Assembly: GCA_001051155.2 (NCBI GenBank)
Contig: JYIP02000004.1
Span: 4,086,383-4,150,382, forward strand
Length of the DNA stretch: 64,000 nucleotides
Direction of reading: 5' to 3'
Source: Chrysoporthe austroafricana
Taxonomy: Eukaryota > Ascomycota > Sordariomycetes > Diaporthales > Cryphonectriaceae
The notes below the pieces were generated by a model. That model was not told where the DNA came from, ran no database searches, and saw only the letters and a list, made by a program, of their open reading frames with translations. The position numbers were made by a program, and so were the translations under genes. Positions within the stretch are counted from its first letter, which is position 1, and every line of letters starts with the position of its first letter. This document shows, in pieces, positions 47,409 to 57,552 of this stretch.

Positions 47409-48355
47409 ATGTCCAAGACTGCCGCCCAAGAGGAATTCGACGACTTCCTCGCCAAGAACTCCGCCGACCCCGACGACCACATCCACCCAGAGGACCGAGA
47501 GGAGGCCGCCCGCGAGCGAGACCTCCACGACCGGGACAACAGCGACGACGAGGAGGAGCAGTACCGCGCCGCCAAGATCGACGCCGCCATGCGCATGCCA
47601 GGGAACGACCGCCCGGTGCAGCTGCCGCCGGCCAGCTTCGACGCGGGGCGCGCCACGGGCGTCAAGGGCGTCATCGCCGACGCCCGCAGCTTCGAGAAGG
47701 CCCGCAAGACCTCCAAGTGGGGCGAGAAGATGCGCAGCGCCCGCCGCAGCGTCGTCGGCCTGACCTCCATGCGGATGGCCGGCGGCGACCCCAAGAGCCG
47801 CGGCAGCAGCGACTCCGAGGAGCACAGCGGCGACGAGGACGAGGAGCAGTTCCTGCGCCAGTGGCGCGAGTCGCGCCGGCGCGAGCTCGAGGCCGAGGAC
47901 CGCTCCCGCGTCCGCAACCGCCGCACCAGCCCCAGCGTGCGCCAGTACGGCCGCTTCGAGAAGGTCGATGCCATGGGCTACCTCGACGCCATCGAGAAGG
48001 TCTCGAGGGATACGAACGTTGTCGTCTTTGTCTACGACCCTGAGGTATGCCCGCCCTCCCCCTTCCCCCTTCCGACAGCACGCACACATACTGACTGCCA
48101 CTCTAGTCTGAGGTCTGCTCCATGATCGAGTCTGCCCTGGGGCCTCTGGTGTCGCAGAACCCGGCCACCCGGTTTGTCAAGATCCACTACGAGGAGATCG
48201 AGTTTGACAGCGCCGGTGTTCCTGCCGTGCTGGCGTACCGGAACCAGGGAGACCTATTTGCCAACCTGACGGCCCTGATCGACATGATCCCCGAGGATGA
48301 CGACTTCGGCACCAACTCATTAAAGAAGCTCTTCCAAAAGCACGGCATCATCTGA
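47409..48355 (+). CDS. bdm-1: Phosducin-like protein, G-beta-gamma chaperone (BDM-1 type)
   Basis: Exons 47409-48044 and 48107-48355 encode 294 residues; the intron is phase 0 (gtatgc to ctctag). The N-terminal half is acidic and Arg-rich with a conserved phosducin start (EEFDDFLAKN) and the segment ARSFEKARKTSKWGEKMR. The central helical region has EEQFLRQWRESRRREL. The C-terminal thioredoxin-like fold runs from about residue 185 (GRFEKVDAMGYLDAIEK, NVVVFVYDPES) to the end (VPAVLAYRNQGDLFANLTALIDMI). Phosducin-like proteins load newly made G-beta from the CCT chaperonin onto G-gamma. In Cryphonectria, loss of BDM-1 phenocopies loss of G-beta. Its position as the next gene after gnb-1 fits that role. 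Confidence 0.94.
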
Positions 48356-50703
48356 ACGGCCTGCAGCGGCGAGGCACAGCGCAGCCCTGCGCCGGCCTCG
48401 ACCACCACTCCACTACATCACAACTTTACAACCCCCTTCTTCTTGCTTCCGCATCCCCGAGCGGATAGCTCGCATTCATGACGCGGGCGCATAGAGGACA
48501 CCTGGAGCCAGGTGCCGGCCCGCGTCGATCTCAACAGCACCGACTTGACGATGGAGCACCTTCTGGCTCCCTTATTACGTGATCTGGTATGATTGCGACG
48601 ACTTTAATGTATACGGCGTCACCTAGCTCGCCAAGTCTCACGACTCAGCTTCCTCACGGGAGTGGCTGCATGGACAGCGCGCTGGTGATCGGCGTGTGTT
48701 TTACGGAGGCTCATCTGTGTGTTTTGCGGGCGTTAAACTTAGCATTACGATGATACCAGACCACAAAGTGGTCATTGGTGAATCCTGGCACCATGACGGA
48801 GAGAGAGAGAGAGAAAGAAAAAAAAAGCCTGCTCGTCTGTTAGGCGAAGATATGACCAGCCTGGTCCTGCGTGCGGTTCAGGGAAATGTCATGGTATTAT
48901 GAGGCTCATACGGGTTGTTCGTGAACTGGTACTTAGACAAGATAGGAGGAGATACCCACCACCGAAACAGTATGAAATGCAGACATCCGAAGCCTCGAGT
49001 TCCCGACGGCTTGGTCCAACAACCGGGCCCCCCACAGGACCTCCTTTTGAAAGTGAAAAGTGACCTGAGACCGCCGTGGGTGTCGTCCCTAGCCCAGCCT
49101 AGCAGTGACTCCGTCCTTAGCTCTACCAGGTGAGCCTGTGCGTATCTGCCGGACTGAGGCACTCGAGCACATGAAAGTGATAAGGCCGCTCTGCCACCCC
49201 CCCTCCAATCCCCTTCCTTTCTCGGACCGGGTTGGCTATCGTTCGGTAGGCTCTGGACCATCCGCTGCCCGACTAGCTGTCAGGACGGTGGAATTTGTCC
49301 CCATCATCCATTCCGTCCGGCACGGTCGAAAGCGATACATCGAACTGGGCGACCCACAGGGCTGACGATAAGGCGTGGGGTAATCATCCCAGGGTGGGGT
49401 CCCGCCAGTCACGTCAAGTCTCCCGCTGGGGGCCCCACTATCGTGACTTCCGCTCCTAACAGGGTGACCTCTGCCCCGACCGCAGCCAGGCTTTGATCTT
49501 CATGTCATGGCGCGGTGCCGGTGCCGTCGAGGGCGACCTGGTGATGGGCAGCGGGGGCGGTGAGATCGAGGAGGCCTGGTTGGCGAGGGTGGTGCGGGGT
49601 GTCGTTTGGTACGGACCGCAGGCCTGAGGCAGTAAAGTAGAGCACATGCCAGTTGTTTAATGGGGCTCCTGCAATCAATTAAATCCACAGCTCCTACGGC
49701 TGCTACTGCTGCTGCTGCCGCTACTACTACTGCCGCTGCTGCACCGTTCGGGAGGGGTCATCTGGGTAGGCTAAGCCTCTCTACTGTGGTAAGGTAATGC
49801 TAAATAACTGGTCAGGCGCTCGCCTGCAGAGACAGTCACAGACCTTTTGCACTGTGAACAGCGGTAGCGGTAGCTGGTCCTTCCCCTCCATTCACCCGCT
49901 GCCACTCATGCAGCCCACCCTAGCCCCTCGCCTCGCCTCGAGCCTGACCTTCAGAATCCCATCCCACCTCGTCGTCCCTCCCGACTCATTCTCCACCCCC
50001 CTCGACACTTCTTAGGATCGAGGCGGTCCACCGTATCTTTGACAACTCACGACACACAACAACGACCCTCGAGGAGAGCCCGAGCGACGAGCGGCTTCAC
50101 CTTCTCGCGCGGACGAGGCAGCCGAGCAAGCCGTAACTCTCTGCCCGCCCCTTTGACTGCCCCATCGTCCCCGTATCGGCTGGGCTGCCAGCTGGTCCAT
50201 GGTTTCCCCACCTGAACCTGTCAGACGAGGCAGCTTCAACGCCAGGGACACCAGGCAGCATCCGCATCCACGACAAGGCGACCAGGGCAACCAGGTCCCA
50301 AGTGAGCATCACTTATCTGTCAGTCGGCATCTGATCTCCTCTCTGTGTCTCTCTCTCTTTTCGGGCGGTCGACGCAGGGCCTATTGTCTGTCGATTACAT
50401 CCTTTCTTCCCGCATTGTTTTGCCGTGGCGTCCCTGTCCTGCCCAAGCTCCCTCCCTCCCTCCTTGTCCAGTCCTAGCGTGGCACGAACCAACCTCCTTT
50501 GAACGCCCCTCCCCCCACCACACTTCAGTTCGCCTCGCTTCTGCCTCAGATACCTGTAGGAGCAATATCGAAAGAACCCGTCCTGAGCCCAAAGCCTGAC
50601 TCGCACCTTCTCTCCTCGGATCTGTCTCAACTTCACCTTGTCAACTCCTCGGGGAGTCGAGGTATGACGTGGACCCGTCGAGGCTGACATCTTCCCCTCC
50701 GTT
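48356..50703. other. Intergenic DNA between bdm-1 and the orphan membrane protein gene
   Basis: About 2.3 kb with no supported gene. A CTG/CTA triplet patch lies at 49695-49743. The last 600 bases are pyrimidine-rich, as in fungal promoters and leaders. Confidence 0.5.
49695..49743 (+). repeat. CTG/CTA triplet repeat
   Basis: An imperfect run of gctgct and actact triplets, about 16 units. Confidence 0.85.
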
Positions 50704-53439
50704 ATGGAACGACAGGCCGACTGTCATAGCCTTCGAGACGACCAAGACAGCTCTCCTACCGGAGATCACCCGACACGATCGCCTTCTGACGACTCGGTCT
50801 CGAGCTCTGTTCCGACGCTACGATTTCCGCGTCCGCAAGGCAGCCAGCAGCTTGCCATCTGGGTATCGTCCAGCTCGCCCGACATCATGGCATCCCCACC
50901 ACCTTCCCAAGGCGACTCGGACCACGGCCTATCCGAGTCAACCTTCGAATTTATCCCTCGAGAGATCGAGGAGACCAGCAGCCAGGATGAGCGAACGGAT
51001 TCCATGTCTGAGTCTCTCTCTGAGTTCGAGCGATACCCCAACCCAGACGAGGTCCAGGCTTTCCACGGCATAGACGACATGAGTACCAGTGCGGCCAGCA
51101 CCCTGGCTACGGATTCCGAGTCCGAGTCCGAGCATGACGCCGAGCAGGAGGGTGAAGGCGGCGAGGGCGAGGATGGTGATCACGCTCGCTCCGAGCGGTC
51201 TTTCTCTCCATACGAGCGCCCGGACGCGGACGAGATCCTGCAGAACGCTTTCGGGCACGTCAGGTCGTTTCTCCCACCCTCGGGCACGACCCTTCCCGTC
51301 AGCTCTATCGAGTTCAGCGAGCCGGACGATATTGACGTCCACATCGACAAGATCTCTGTCAAGCACACAATCAAGGAGCTTAGTGAAGAGGAGGCGGCCC
51401 AGTTCTTTGATGGGGCGAACCTCGGTAGCGTGCCGAGTCGTGTGTCCGCTACTATCAGGCAGACCATGTCCCAGCGCTGCCTCTCCACCCACGAGGCCTT
51501 CCGTGTCCTCTATGTTGGCAACGAGGCTCTGAAGGGCGAGATAATACTCAAGATATCCCGTGCCATCACTTGCTCTTCCTCTGTCGACCACAACGCGGAC
51601 AAGACCCTCCGCCGCAACACTGAGGGCGTGTACAACATCGTGCCTGTCACCTTTGGGGCTGTCAAGGACCGAGATGTCGAGCTCATGGAGGCATCTGGTT
51701 ATCAGATCAAGGTGGATACCTGCCTTGACGCCGAGAGGATTCCCATCGACTCGCGGTATTTCCGCGACGACATCATCTACTCTCTGACCGTCGATGGCGG
51801 AAACGGCGGCAAGAAGTACAAGTCAGTCCCCGCTGGTGGTCCCGAGGGAGCCCGCGTGCAGCCTGCCTGGACACTGCCTCACATCGCCGTGTTCCTCTGC
51901 TCCGACGTCTATGACGACGAAAAGATGCAGAGAATCCAGCTTACGGCCTGGGAGTTCTGCCGCCGTCATGCTGTTCCCACCCTTTTCATCTCTGACTGCC
52001 CGGGTTTTGGCGCCTTCCACAGCGCCGTTGCACACCGCTGGCTGAACTACACGCACGAGCATGCCGTCTGCCTCTCGCTCGAGTCGAGGGGCTCAAAGAC
52101 GGAGCTGAGGTTCCCTATCGACCTGAACTCTTTTCTCGACATTGACAACCGTCAGATGAACCAGAATCTCGCCTACCTGACCGGTCTTCAGGAGCCAGTC
52201 TCGGCCGCTGATGAGAAGACGAGGGATGCCACCTCATTGGCTGGAGGCGAGAAAGAGCTGCCTGACGGAGCGTTCAAGGGCTACAAGGCCTCGATCAAAA
52301 AGACTGCGGATGACTTGCTGCAGCGATGGGAGCAAGACCATTGTTACCGGTGGTCTGTGGTCGTGTTTTGCATACTGGCTGCTCTGATGACATACGTCGA
52401 GGTCATCGCGCCCTGCTTCACCCCTCTCTCCACCCCGAACTCTCCTCGTGTCTCGGTTGCGGATGCGCCGTCGACGGCGGCTACCCAGACGATTACCATC
52501 AACCACACTTCAACGAAGACGGTCAGGATTGCCGAGACGCCTTCTTTCGGGGGCCTTCTCTCTGATATTGCTCATACGGGGAGCTCAGAGGGGCCCAAGA
52601 ACACAGTCTGTTCAGTTCAGCAGTACAGCAACAACGAGATACTTCTCAAGCTCTCCTCCGGAACCAAAGAGACCTGGCTGGCCAAGGGGGCAATTGATAT
52701 TGATGTCTTCCGCGGTGATACTGCCATCCAGACGAAGCTGTCCAGCATCGACGAGGGTATCATCATCGAGATCCCCTATGAGGAGACACACGGTGTAGTG
52801 AATGTATCCATCATCACTACGCGGAAGCCCAAGATCAATGAGACCTTTGCAGTCGATTTCGGCCCAGATCTCTTTGATGATCTCTTCAAGGCCTTCGGCT
52901 CTGCTCAGACTTTCTTCCAGGACGTAGTGCAGAAGGCGGGCTCTACTGCCGACGAAGTGTACAAGATGGTGGAGGACAGCTACGCCTCCGTCCGCGCTTC
53001 GGCCGACGAGCGGGTTGTCGACAAGGCTGCCTCTTGGTGGGATTCGTTCAAGGACGCCGGCAAGTCTGCGCAGCAATACTCCTCAAAGAAGGCCAAGGAG
53101 ACGTACAACCGGGTGAGAGGCTCGATCCGTCCAGGCGACCCTGTCACATTCCTGAGAGATGTCCAGCAGATGGCTAGGGACCAGCACCGGCACGTCGAAG
53201 ACCTGCGTGACGAGAGCGAGCTCGCCATCGTCAAGGCCCAGATCGCATCCAAGCTCTGGTGGCTCAAGATCCAGGGACAGACTGAGCAGTACAAGACATA
53301 CGAGCGCCAGGCTCGTAACTTCATGTCGAAGAAGCACTCCGAGGTCGCCAAGGCCAAGAAGGCACGGCAGAAGAAAGCGGAGGCTGCCAAATGCGCTCTC
53401 ACTGGCAATTGTGCTGACAGGGTGCGGTTGGTATTCTAG
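50704..53439 (+). CDS. Large membrane-anchored protein of unknown function
   Basis: A single open frame of 911 residues from ATG 50704; a second start at 50887 (MASPPPSQGDS) would remove 61 residues of poorer quality. Residues about 1-190 are acidic, Ser-rich and disordered. About 200-500 forms a compact domain with alternating strands and helices (FRVLYVGNEALKGEIILKIS, IAVFLCSDVYDDEK, PTLFISDCPGFGAF), suggestive of a Rossmann-like fold but with no P-loop or catalytic motif I can name. One membrane helix lies at about 550-572 (WSVVVFCILAALMTYVEV). After it a beta-rich segment with N-glycosylation-type sites is followed by a long charged coiled coil (about 817-905). No signal peptide is seen, so the first domain is probably cytosolic and the rest lumenal or extracellular. 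I do not recognise the family. Confidence 0.85.
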   Translation: MERQADCHSLRDDQDSSPTGDHPTRSPSDDSVSSSVPTLRFPRPQGSQQLAIWVSSSSPDIMASPPPSQGDSDHGLSESTFEFIPREIEETSSQDERTDSMSESLSEFERYPNPDEVQAFHGIDDMSTSAASTLATDSESESEHDAEQEGEGGEGEDGDHARSERSFSPYERPDADEILQNAFGHVRSFLPPSGTTLPVSSIEFSEPDDIDVHIDKISVKHTIKELSEEEAAQFFDGANLGSVPSRVSATIRQTMSQRCLSTHEAFRVLYVGNEALKGEIILKISRAITCSSSVDHNADKTLRRNTEGVYNIVPVTFGAVKDRDVELMEASGYQIKVDTCLDAERIPIDSRYFRDDIIYSLTVDGGNGGKKYKSVPAGGPEGARVQPAWTLPHIAVFLCSDVYDDEKMQRIQLTAWEFCRRHAVPTLFISDCPGFGAFHSAVAHRWLNYTHEHAVCLSLESRGSKTELRFPIDLNSFLDIDNRQMNQNLAYLTGLQEPVSAADEKTRDATSLAGGEKELPDGAFKGYKASIKKTADDLLQRWEQDHCYRWSVVVFCILAALMTYVEVIAPCFTPLSTPNSPRVSVADAPSTAATQTITINHTSTKTVRIAETPSFGGLLSDIAHTGSSEGPKNTVCSVQQYSNNEILLKLSSGTKETWLAKGAIDIDVFRGDTAIQTKLSSIDEGIIIEIPYEETHGVVNVSIITTRKPKINETFAVDFGPDLFDDLFKAFGSAQTFFQDVVQKAGSTADEVYKMVEDSYASVRASADERVVDKAASWWDSFKDAGKSAQQYSSKKAKETYNRVRGSIRPGDPVTFLRDVQQMARDQHRHVEDLRDESELAIVKAQIASKLWWLKIQGQTEQYKTYERQARNFMSKKHSEVAKAKKARQKKAEAAKCALTGNCADRVRLVF

Positions 53440-54453
53440 TAGAGTGGCCCCCACCAAGTCTCTCAATATGCCATCTGGTCGGCTGCTGCCTTCGTCCGTT
53501 GACGGCAAAGGGATGGCATATCCCAGGGGGTCCTCGACCATGGCGGAGGACACTGGCGTCCCGGTTTGCTTTAATATTTTGCTTTCATTTCCGCAGTATT
53601 ATGTGTCTCGAGTTGATATCGGCCTCCTACGATATCGCTACACTCCACTTCTTATTTACCCCCCCCCCTTACTTCAGGGAATGATCGGAGCATATACAGT
53701 TGCGATACGCCAAGCAGTCTCGTCTTCACATTCCGTGCGGTGCAAGAGTGAGACGGGAAGGGAGCTTCTGCCCTTGATTTCCACTCGTGCTGGAGAACGG
53801 CGAAAGGAGGATGGTCATGGTCAACGGGAAGCAAAGTCAGGGTTCGGAAAGGGAGGGAGGGAATTCCGCTGGGTGATGTTTCCACCTGTTTTAGCTGACG
53901 AATACATTGATATGCTTCCCACAATCTTAATTTGCATGCGTGCCAGAATGTCTCCATATCTACAGTAAAGACCAAAAAATATTTGAGGCGAGTGTAACAA
54001 CACCAGATCGAGCAGTGGGGTTGGTGACTGCGAGGAGTTCCCCCTGTGGGGCCCAGGCCAAACTGCATACTGGTCCGTGCGTTGCCTACCATTGGGACCC
54101 ACCCTGAGTGCCTGACTGCCAGGCTCTGTCCGATGAGGGGCAATGCTGGTGGCAGTTCTTCAACCCGCACCTTCTCCCGACGACAGCCACCACCTGTTGA
54201 TACCCAAGACTTGTGCCCGCCCCCAAGCCAAGACAAAACCGTTCATCACCAGGTAAGCTCAGCCCTCGTCGAGACTCGTCCCCTCAGAATCTTTGATGGT
54301 GATGCACCAAGTTCCCAGGAGCCTGTTATCTTCTGCGCTCCAAGCACCCCGCTAACGTAATTTTGGCCTTGTTTTTCCTAGGGACCTGCGAAGCGTCATC
54401 AGCTCACACCTTTCCCAACACTTCCTCCCCAACCCCAACCTCCACCCGTCACG
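53440..54453. other. Intergenic DNA upstream of RanBP1
   Basis: About 1 kb holding the 3'UTR of the orphan gene and the RanBP1 promoter. A probable leader intron lies at 54253-54381. Confidence 0.5.
54253..54381 (+). other. Probable 5'UTR intron of RanBP1
   Basis: Donor caccag|gtaagc, branch-like gctaac near 54350, and a pyrimidine-rich acceptor tttttcctag. It lies 72 bases before the start codon. Confidence 0.55.
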
Positions 54454-55659
54454 ATGTCGTCCGCCGAGAACGTCGAGAAGCCTGTTGAGGAGACCAAGCC
54501 TGAGGTAGGTCGGAACTCCACCTGAGCTGTGTCGTCCGCGTCGGCGCTGGCTCTGGCCCTGGGCTGCTTGGCTGCCTGCGCAGTCGAGTACCTCGATGAT
54601 TCTGGTGCGCGCCAACGGACAAGGACGCCGAGCTCTGCAATCAAGAAGCCAGCACTAGAATTACAACGTCTCGACTGCGGCTAGCCCGCGCCAGAAAGAC
54701 AACACGATGCTGACTTTTCTTGGCTGTCCCAGGGCGCTGCTCCCGTCACCTCGTCCGCCGTCTTTTCCATGTTCGGCGGAGGCGCGAAGAAGGAGAAGAA
54801 GGACGATGACGAGGACCGCGGCGACAACTCCGGCAGCGCCAAGGCCCAGCGCGACGCTGCTGCCGCTGCTAAGGAGGGCGACGAGGTGAGCTGACCCACG
54901 GGCCCGAGCAGGCTGCGGTCGTGACGGCACGCGCAACCGCGCCGGGCCGCTTTCCCGCGAACAGGACGCGCTGCTAACGCCTCAACCTGCGCCAGGAGGA
55001 AGCTCCCGAGTCCGAGGACGTCCACTTCGAGCCCGTGATCCGCCTGACCGAGAAGGTCGAGACCAAGACTAACGAGGAGTCCGAGGAGCAGCTCTTCAAG
55101 ATGCGCGCCAAGCTCTTCGTCTTCAAGAAGGACACCCAGGAGTGGAAGGAGCGCGGCACCGGCGATGTCCGCCTGCTCAAGCACAAGGAGAACGGCAAGA
55201 CCCGCCTGGTCATGCGCCGCGACAAGACCCTCAAGGTCTGCGCCAACCACTACAGTATGTATTCAGGCACCAGAGCTCCCTCTTTTGGGGGCGGGGGGGG
55301 ATGGAGGAGGGGCGTGTGGTTCAGCCAGGCTAATTTGTGTGGTGCAGTTGTCCCCGAGATGAAGCTGTCCCCCAACGTCGGCTCTGACCGATCCTGGGTG
55401 TGGAACGCCGCTGCTGATGTGAGCGAGGGTGAGCCTGAGGCCTGCACTCTGGCTATCCGATTCGCCAACTCGGAGAGTAAGTATCTCGCTACCCGAGGAT
55501 GTTCTTCGTGCATGTGCTAATTGGCCTCTAGACGCCAACCTCTTCAAGGACGCTTTCATCAAGGCGCAGAAGGAGAATGAGGAGCTCTTCAACGCCGGCT
55601 CTGCTGCCGAAACTGAGGAGAAGAAGGTCGAGGAGGCGAAGGAGGCCGAGGCTGCTTAG
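54454..55659 (+). CDS. YRB1: Ran-binding protein 1 (Yrb1/RanBP1)
   Basis: Five exons (54454-54504, 54733-54885, 54996-55254, 55348-55476, 55532-55659) encode 239 residues. After an acidic N-terminus with a [13 protein letters not shown] patch, the Ran-binding domain spans about 72-205. It shows [52 protein letters not shown] and the WVWNAAAD strand. The C-terminus is a Glu/Lys/Ala tail. RanBP1 binds Ran-GTP and, with RanGAP, drives GTP hydrolysis and release of export complexes in the cytoplasm. All introns are GT-AG. Confidence 0.95.
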
Positions 55660-56499
55660 AAAGACTGGGTCATCTGTCACCACCCCAGTGTGTGCTGAGA
55701 TGCTCTGGAGAGGCAGCTGCAGGGCTACATCACACGCAAGCTCGTCCTCGGCGTCATGGCAAACACCCCCTCGTCCACATGCAACATCCACACTACCACC
55801 CATCGCAAACATCACGACACAGCACCATGAAAATCACCCCCAAGATTCCCCCAACAACAGTCACAAACACCCCATTAGATAGCCGTTCACCAAAGACAGA
55901 TGGATTGAGAAGGATGGACATAACATACCCACTTTGATCAGAGAGACACGAGAGTAGTTTCTGCGGATCAGGGGCTGTCGAGTGACGGCCCGTCTGCCTG
56001 GACTCGGCCCGGCCGAGTCTGGTATGTCCCCTGCGGTCACCGGCAGTGACATACGTCCTGGCGAGGGAGATGCGCGGGCTGGTCGTGTAGTCAGGCTAAG
56101 AGAAGTGGCAGGATGAGCGAGGAGCCCATAGAGAAAGATCCAGAGCACACTAATCAAATGCGATCATGATGTGAGGAAAAGCCGGGTCTGAGCACCGCAA
56201 GTGGGATGTTTAGATCTATCCTATGCGCCTGGCAGTCCCGGCAGCGTTTTTGTGAGGTGGTCTTCGTAGACTGATCAAGCCCCGATGGGGCGTTTCTGCC
56301 CCCCCCCCTTCCCCCTCTCTGGATGTGTCGGTGGTATCCTGGTGGTGGTGAGAGTGTGTGTTGTACAGCTGGCCTTCGTCGCGGTATATGCTTCTGCGGG
56401 TGGCTTCCCGGCCTAGTGGTCATCGGCCTAGGGTGTAAGCCCCGAGTGTTCTTGTGGTGTTTGTATATGATGCCTTCGGCTTTCTTCTCGGCAGGTCGT
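55660..56499. other. Intergenic DNA right of RanBP1
   Basis: About 840 bases without supported genes. It marks the passage from the core block to the degraded accessory locus. Confidence 0.5.
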
Positions 56500-57244
56500 C
56501 GACGGTGCAACTACCTTGCGGCCGGCATGGGCTGGCTACTGCCACCCTCCAGCCTGCATGCCATGTCACGTCCGCGCCCAAGAGTGTGATCGGCGCAGCC
56601 TTCAGCAGCTCAGCCGGCCTCGCCCTCCACGTTGCCGCCGCCGCCACCGACCAAACCACAGCCCTGTCCAATAATGCCTTATGCAGTCTTCTTAGCTCGC
56701 AGGTCCCCGCAGAATTCGAGTTGTCCCAGTGGTAGCTCGTCGCAGAATACTGGGAGGCGCCCTCGAACCTGTCCGACGTCACCGCGCCGATGTCCCATAT
56801 TCAACACAACGCACTCCCTGTGCTCTCTCGCTTCCTGGCTGGACATCCCCAAACTCATCAACACATGAGGCATCGGATACTACACAGTGACCTTCACGTG
56901 GCAAAAAAAAAGAGCAATCATACCGACGCTGGAGCGTATATCGCTTCCGCCAATGTGCTGCATTCGCTGCGCGTTCAGATCAATGGCCGAGAGTTGCCCC
57001 CGCTCGATATTACAAAAACTGTTGCCGATATATCGGCTTACTTGCAGCCTGGAATCAAAACTGTGACTGCTGTCATGCCGACGACAACTATCTGAGGGCG
57101 ATCGTGTATGAGCTGGAGAGTGCTGGCACACTGCCATTGCTAGCAGTTTTGGAAGAGCTACTCAGTACACCAATTCAGCCACCGGTCGATGAGGCGCTAT
57201 TGCCAGGATTAAGAGTTACGCCGTCCAAGCGAGTGATTTGTTAA
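56500..57244 (+). pseudogene. Broken glycoside-hydrolase-like gene, C-terminal remnant
   Basis: Protein-like sequence runs on the plus strand but jumps frames. One frame reads SAPKSVIGAAFSSSAGLALHV and ends at a stop after ELSQW. A second gives AEYWEAPSNLSDVT. A third gives FNTTHSLCSLASWLDIPK, then a TGA just before GIGYYTVTFTW. Further on, LRVQINGRELPPLDITKTV and YLQPGIKTVTAVMPTT hit TGA; after a further shift NYLRAIVYELESAG continues to a TAA at 57242-57244. The order resembles the C-terminal beta-sandwich part of fungal secreted glycoside hydrolases (rhamnosidase-like); that family assignment is from memory and tentative. The upstream catalytic part is absent. Confidence 0.6.
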
Positions 57245-57552
57245 ATTTTAAATGCGTTCGGGTTAAGATTCCGCGGAATGAGTGTGACACTTGGTGAAAA
57301 TTCAGCAGCGATTCTTGCCACCTAGCCCAACTACTATCAATCTCTATATACTACCATCTCTATTTTCATCCAAAACAAAGACACTATTCCGATCAGCCTA
57401 ATTTAGCCGTCAGATTTAATCTAATTTCAAAAATATCAACAATTTAATAATATTATATGTAGAGAGAGAGAGAGATTCTTAAATGTTTACGTTCAGGCAC
57501 ATCTTTTCCCGACGAGATTGCGTATAGTCTGACATAACAACCTTTGAAGTAC
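57245..57552. other. AT-rich stretch left of the KR-ACP gene
   Basis: Non-coding and clearly more AT-rich than the sequence to the left, with a (GA)n run near 57460. It starts the AT-richer island reaching to about 61.8 kb. Confidence 0.5.

Noticed and set aside
56400..56460. tRNA-like string (tagtggtcatc ... tgtaagcc) near 56410
   Set aside because: No matching T-arm (ggttcgannc) and no acceptor-stem pairing could be found.
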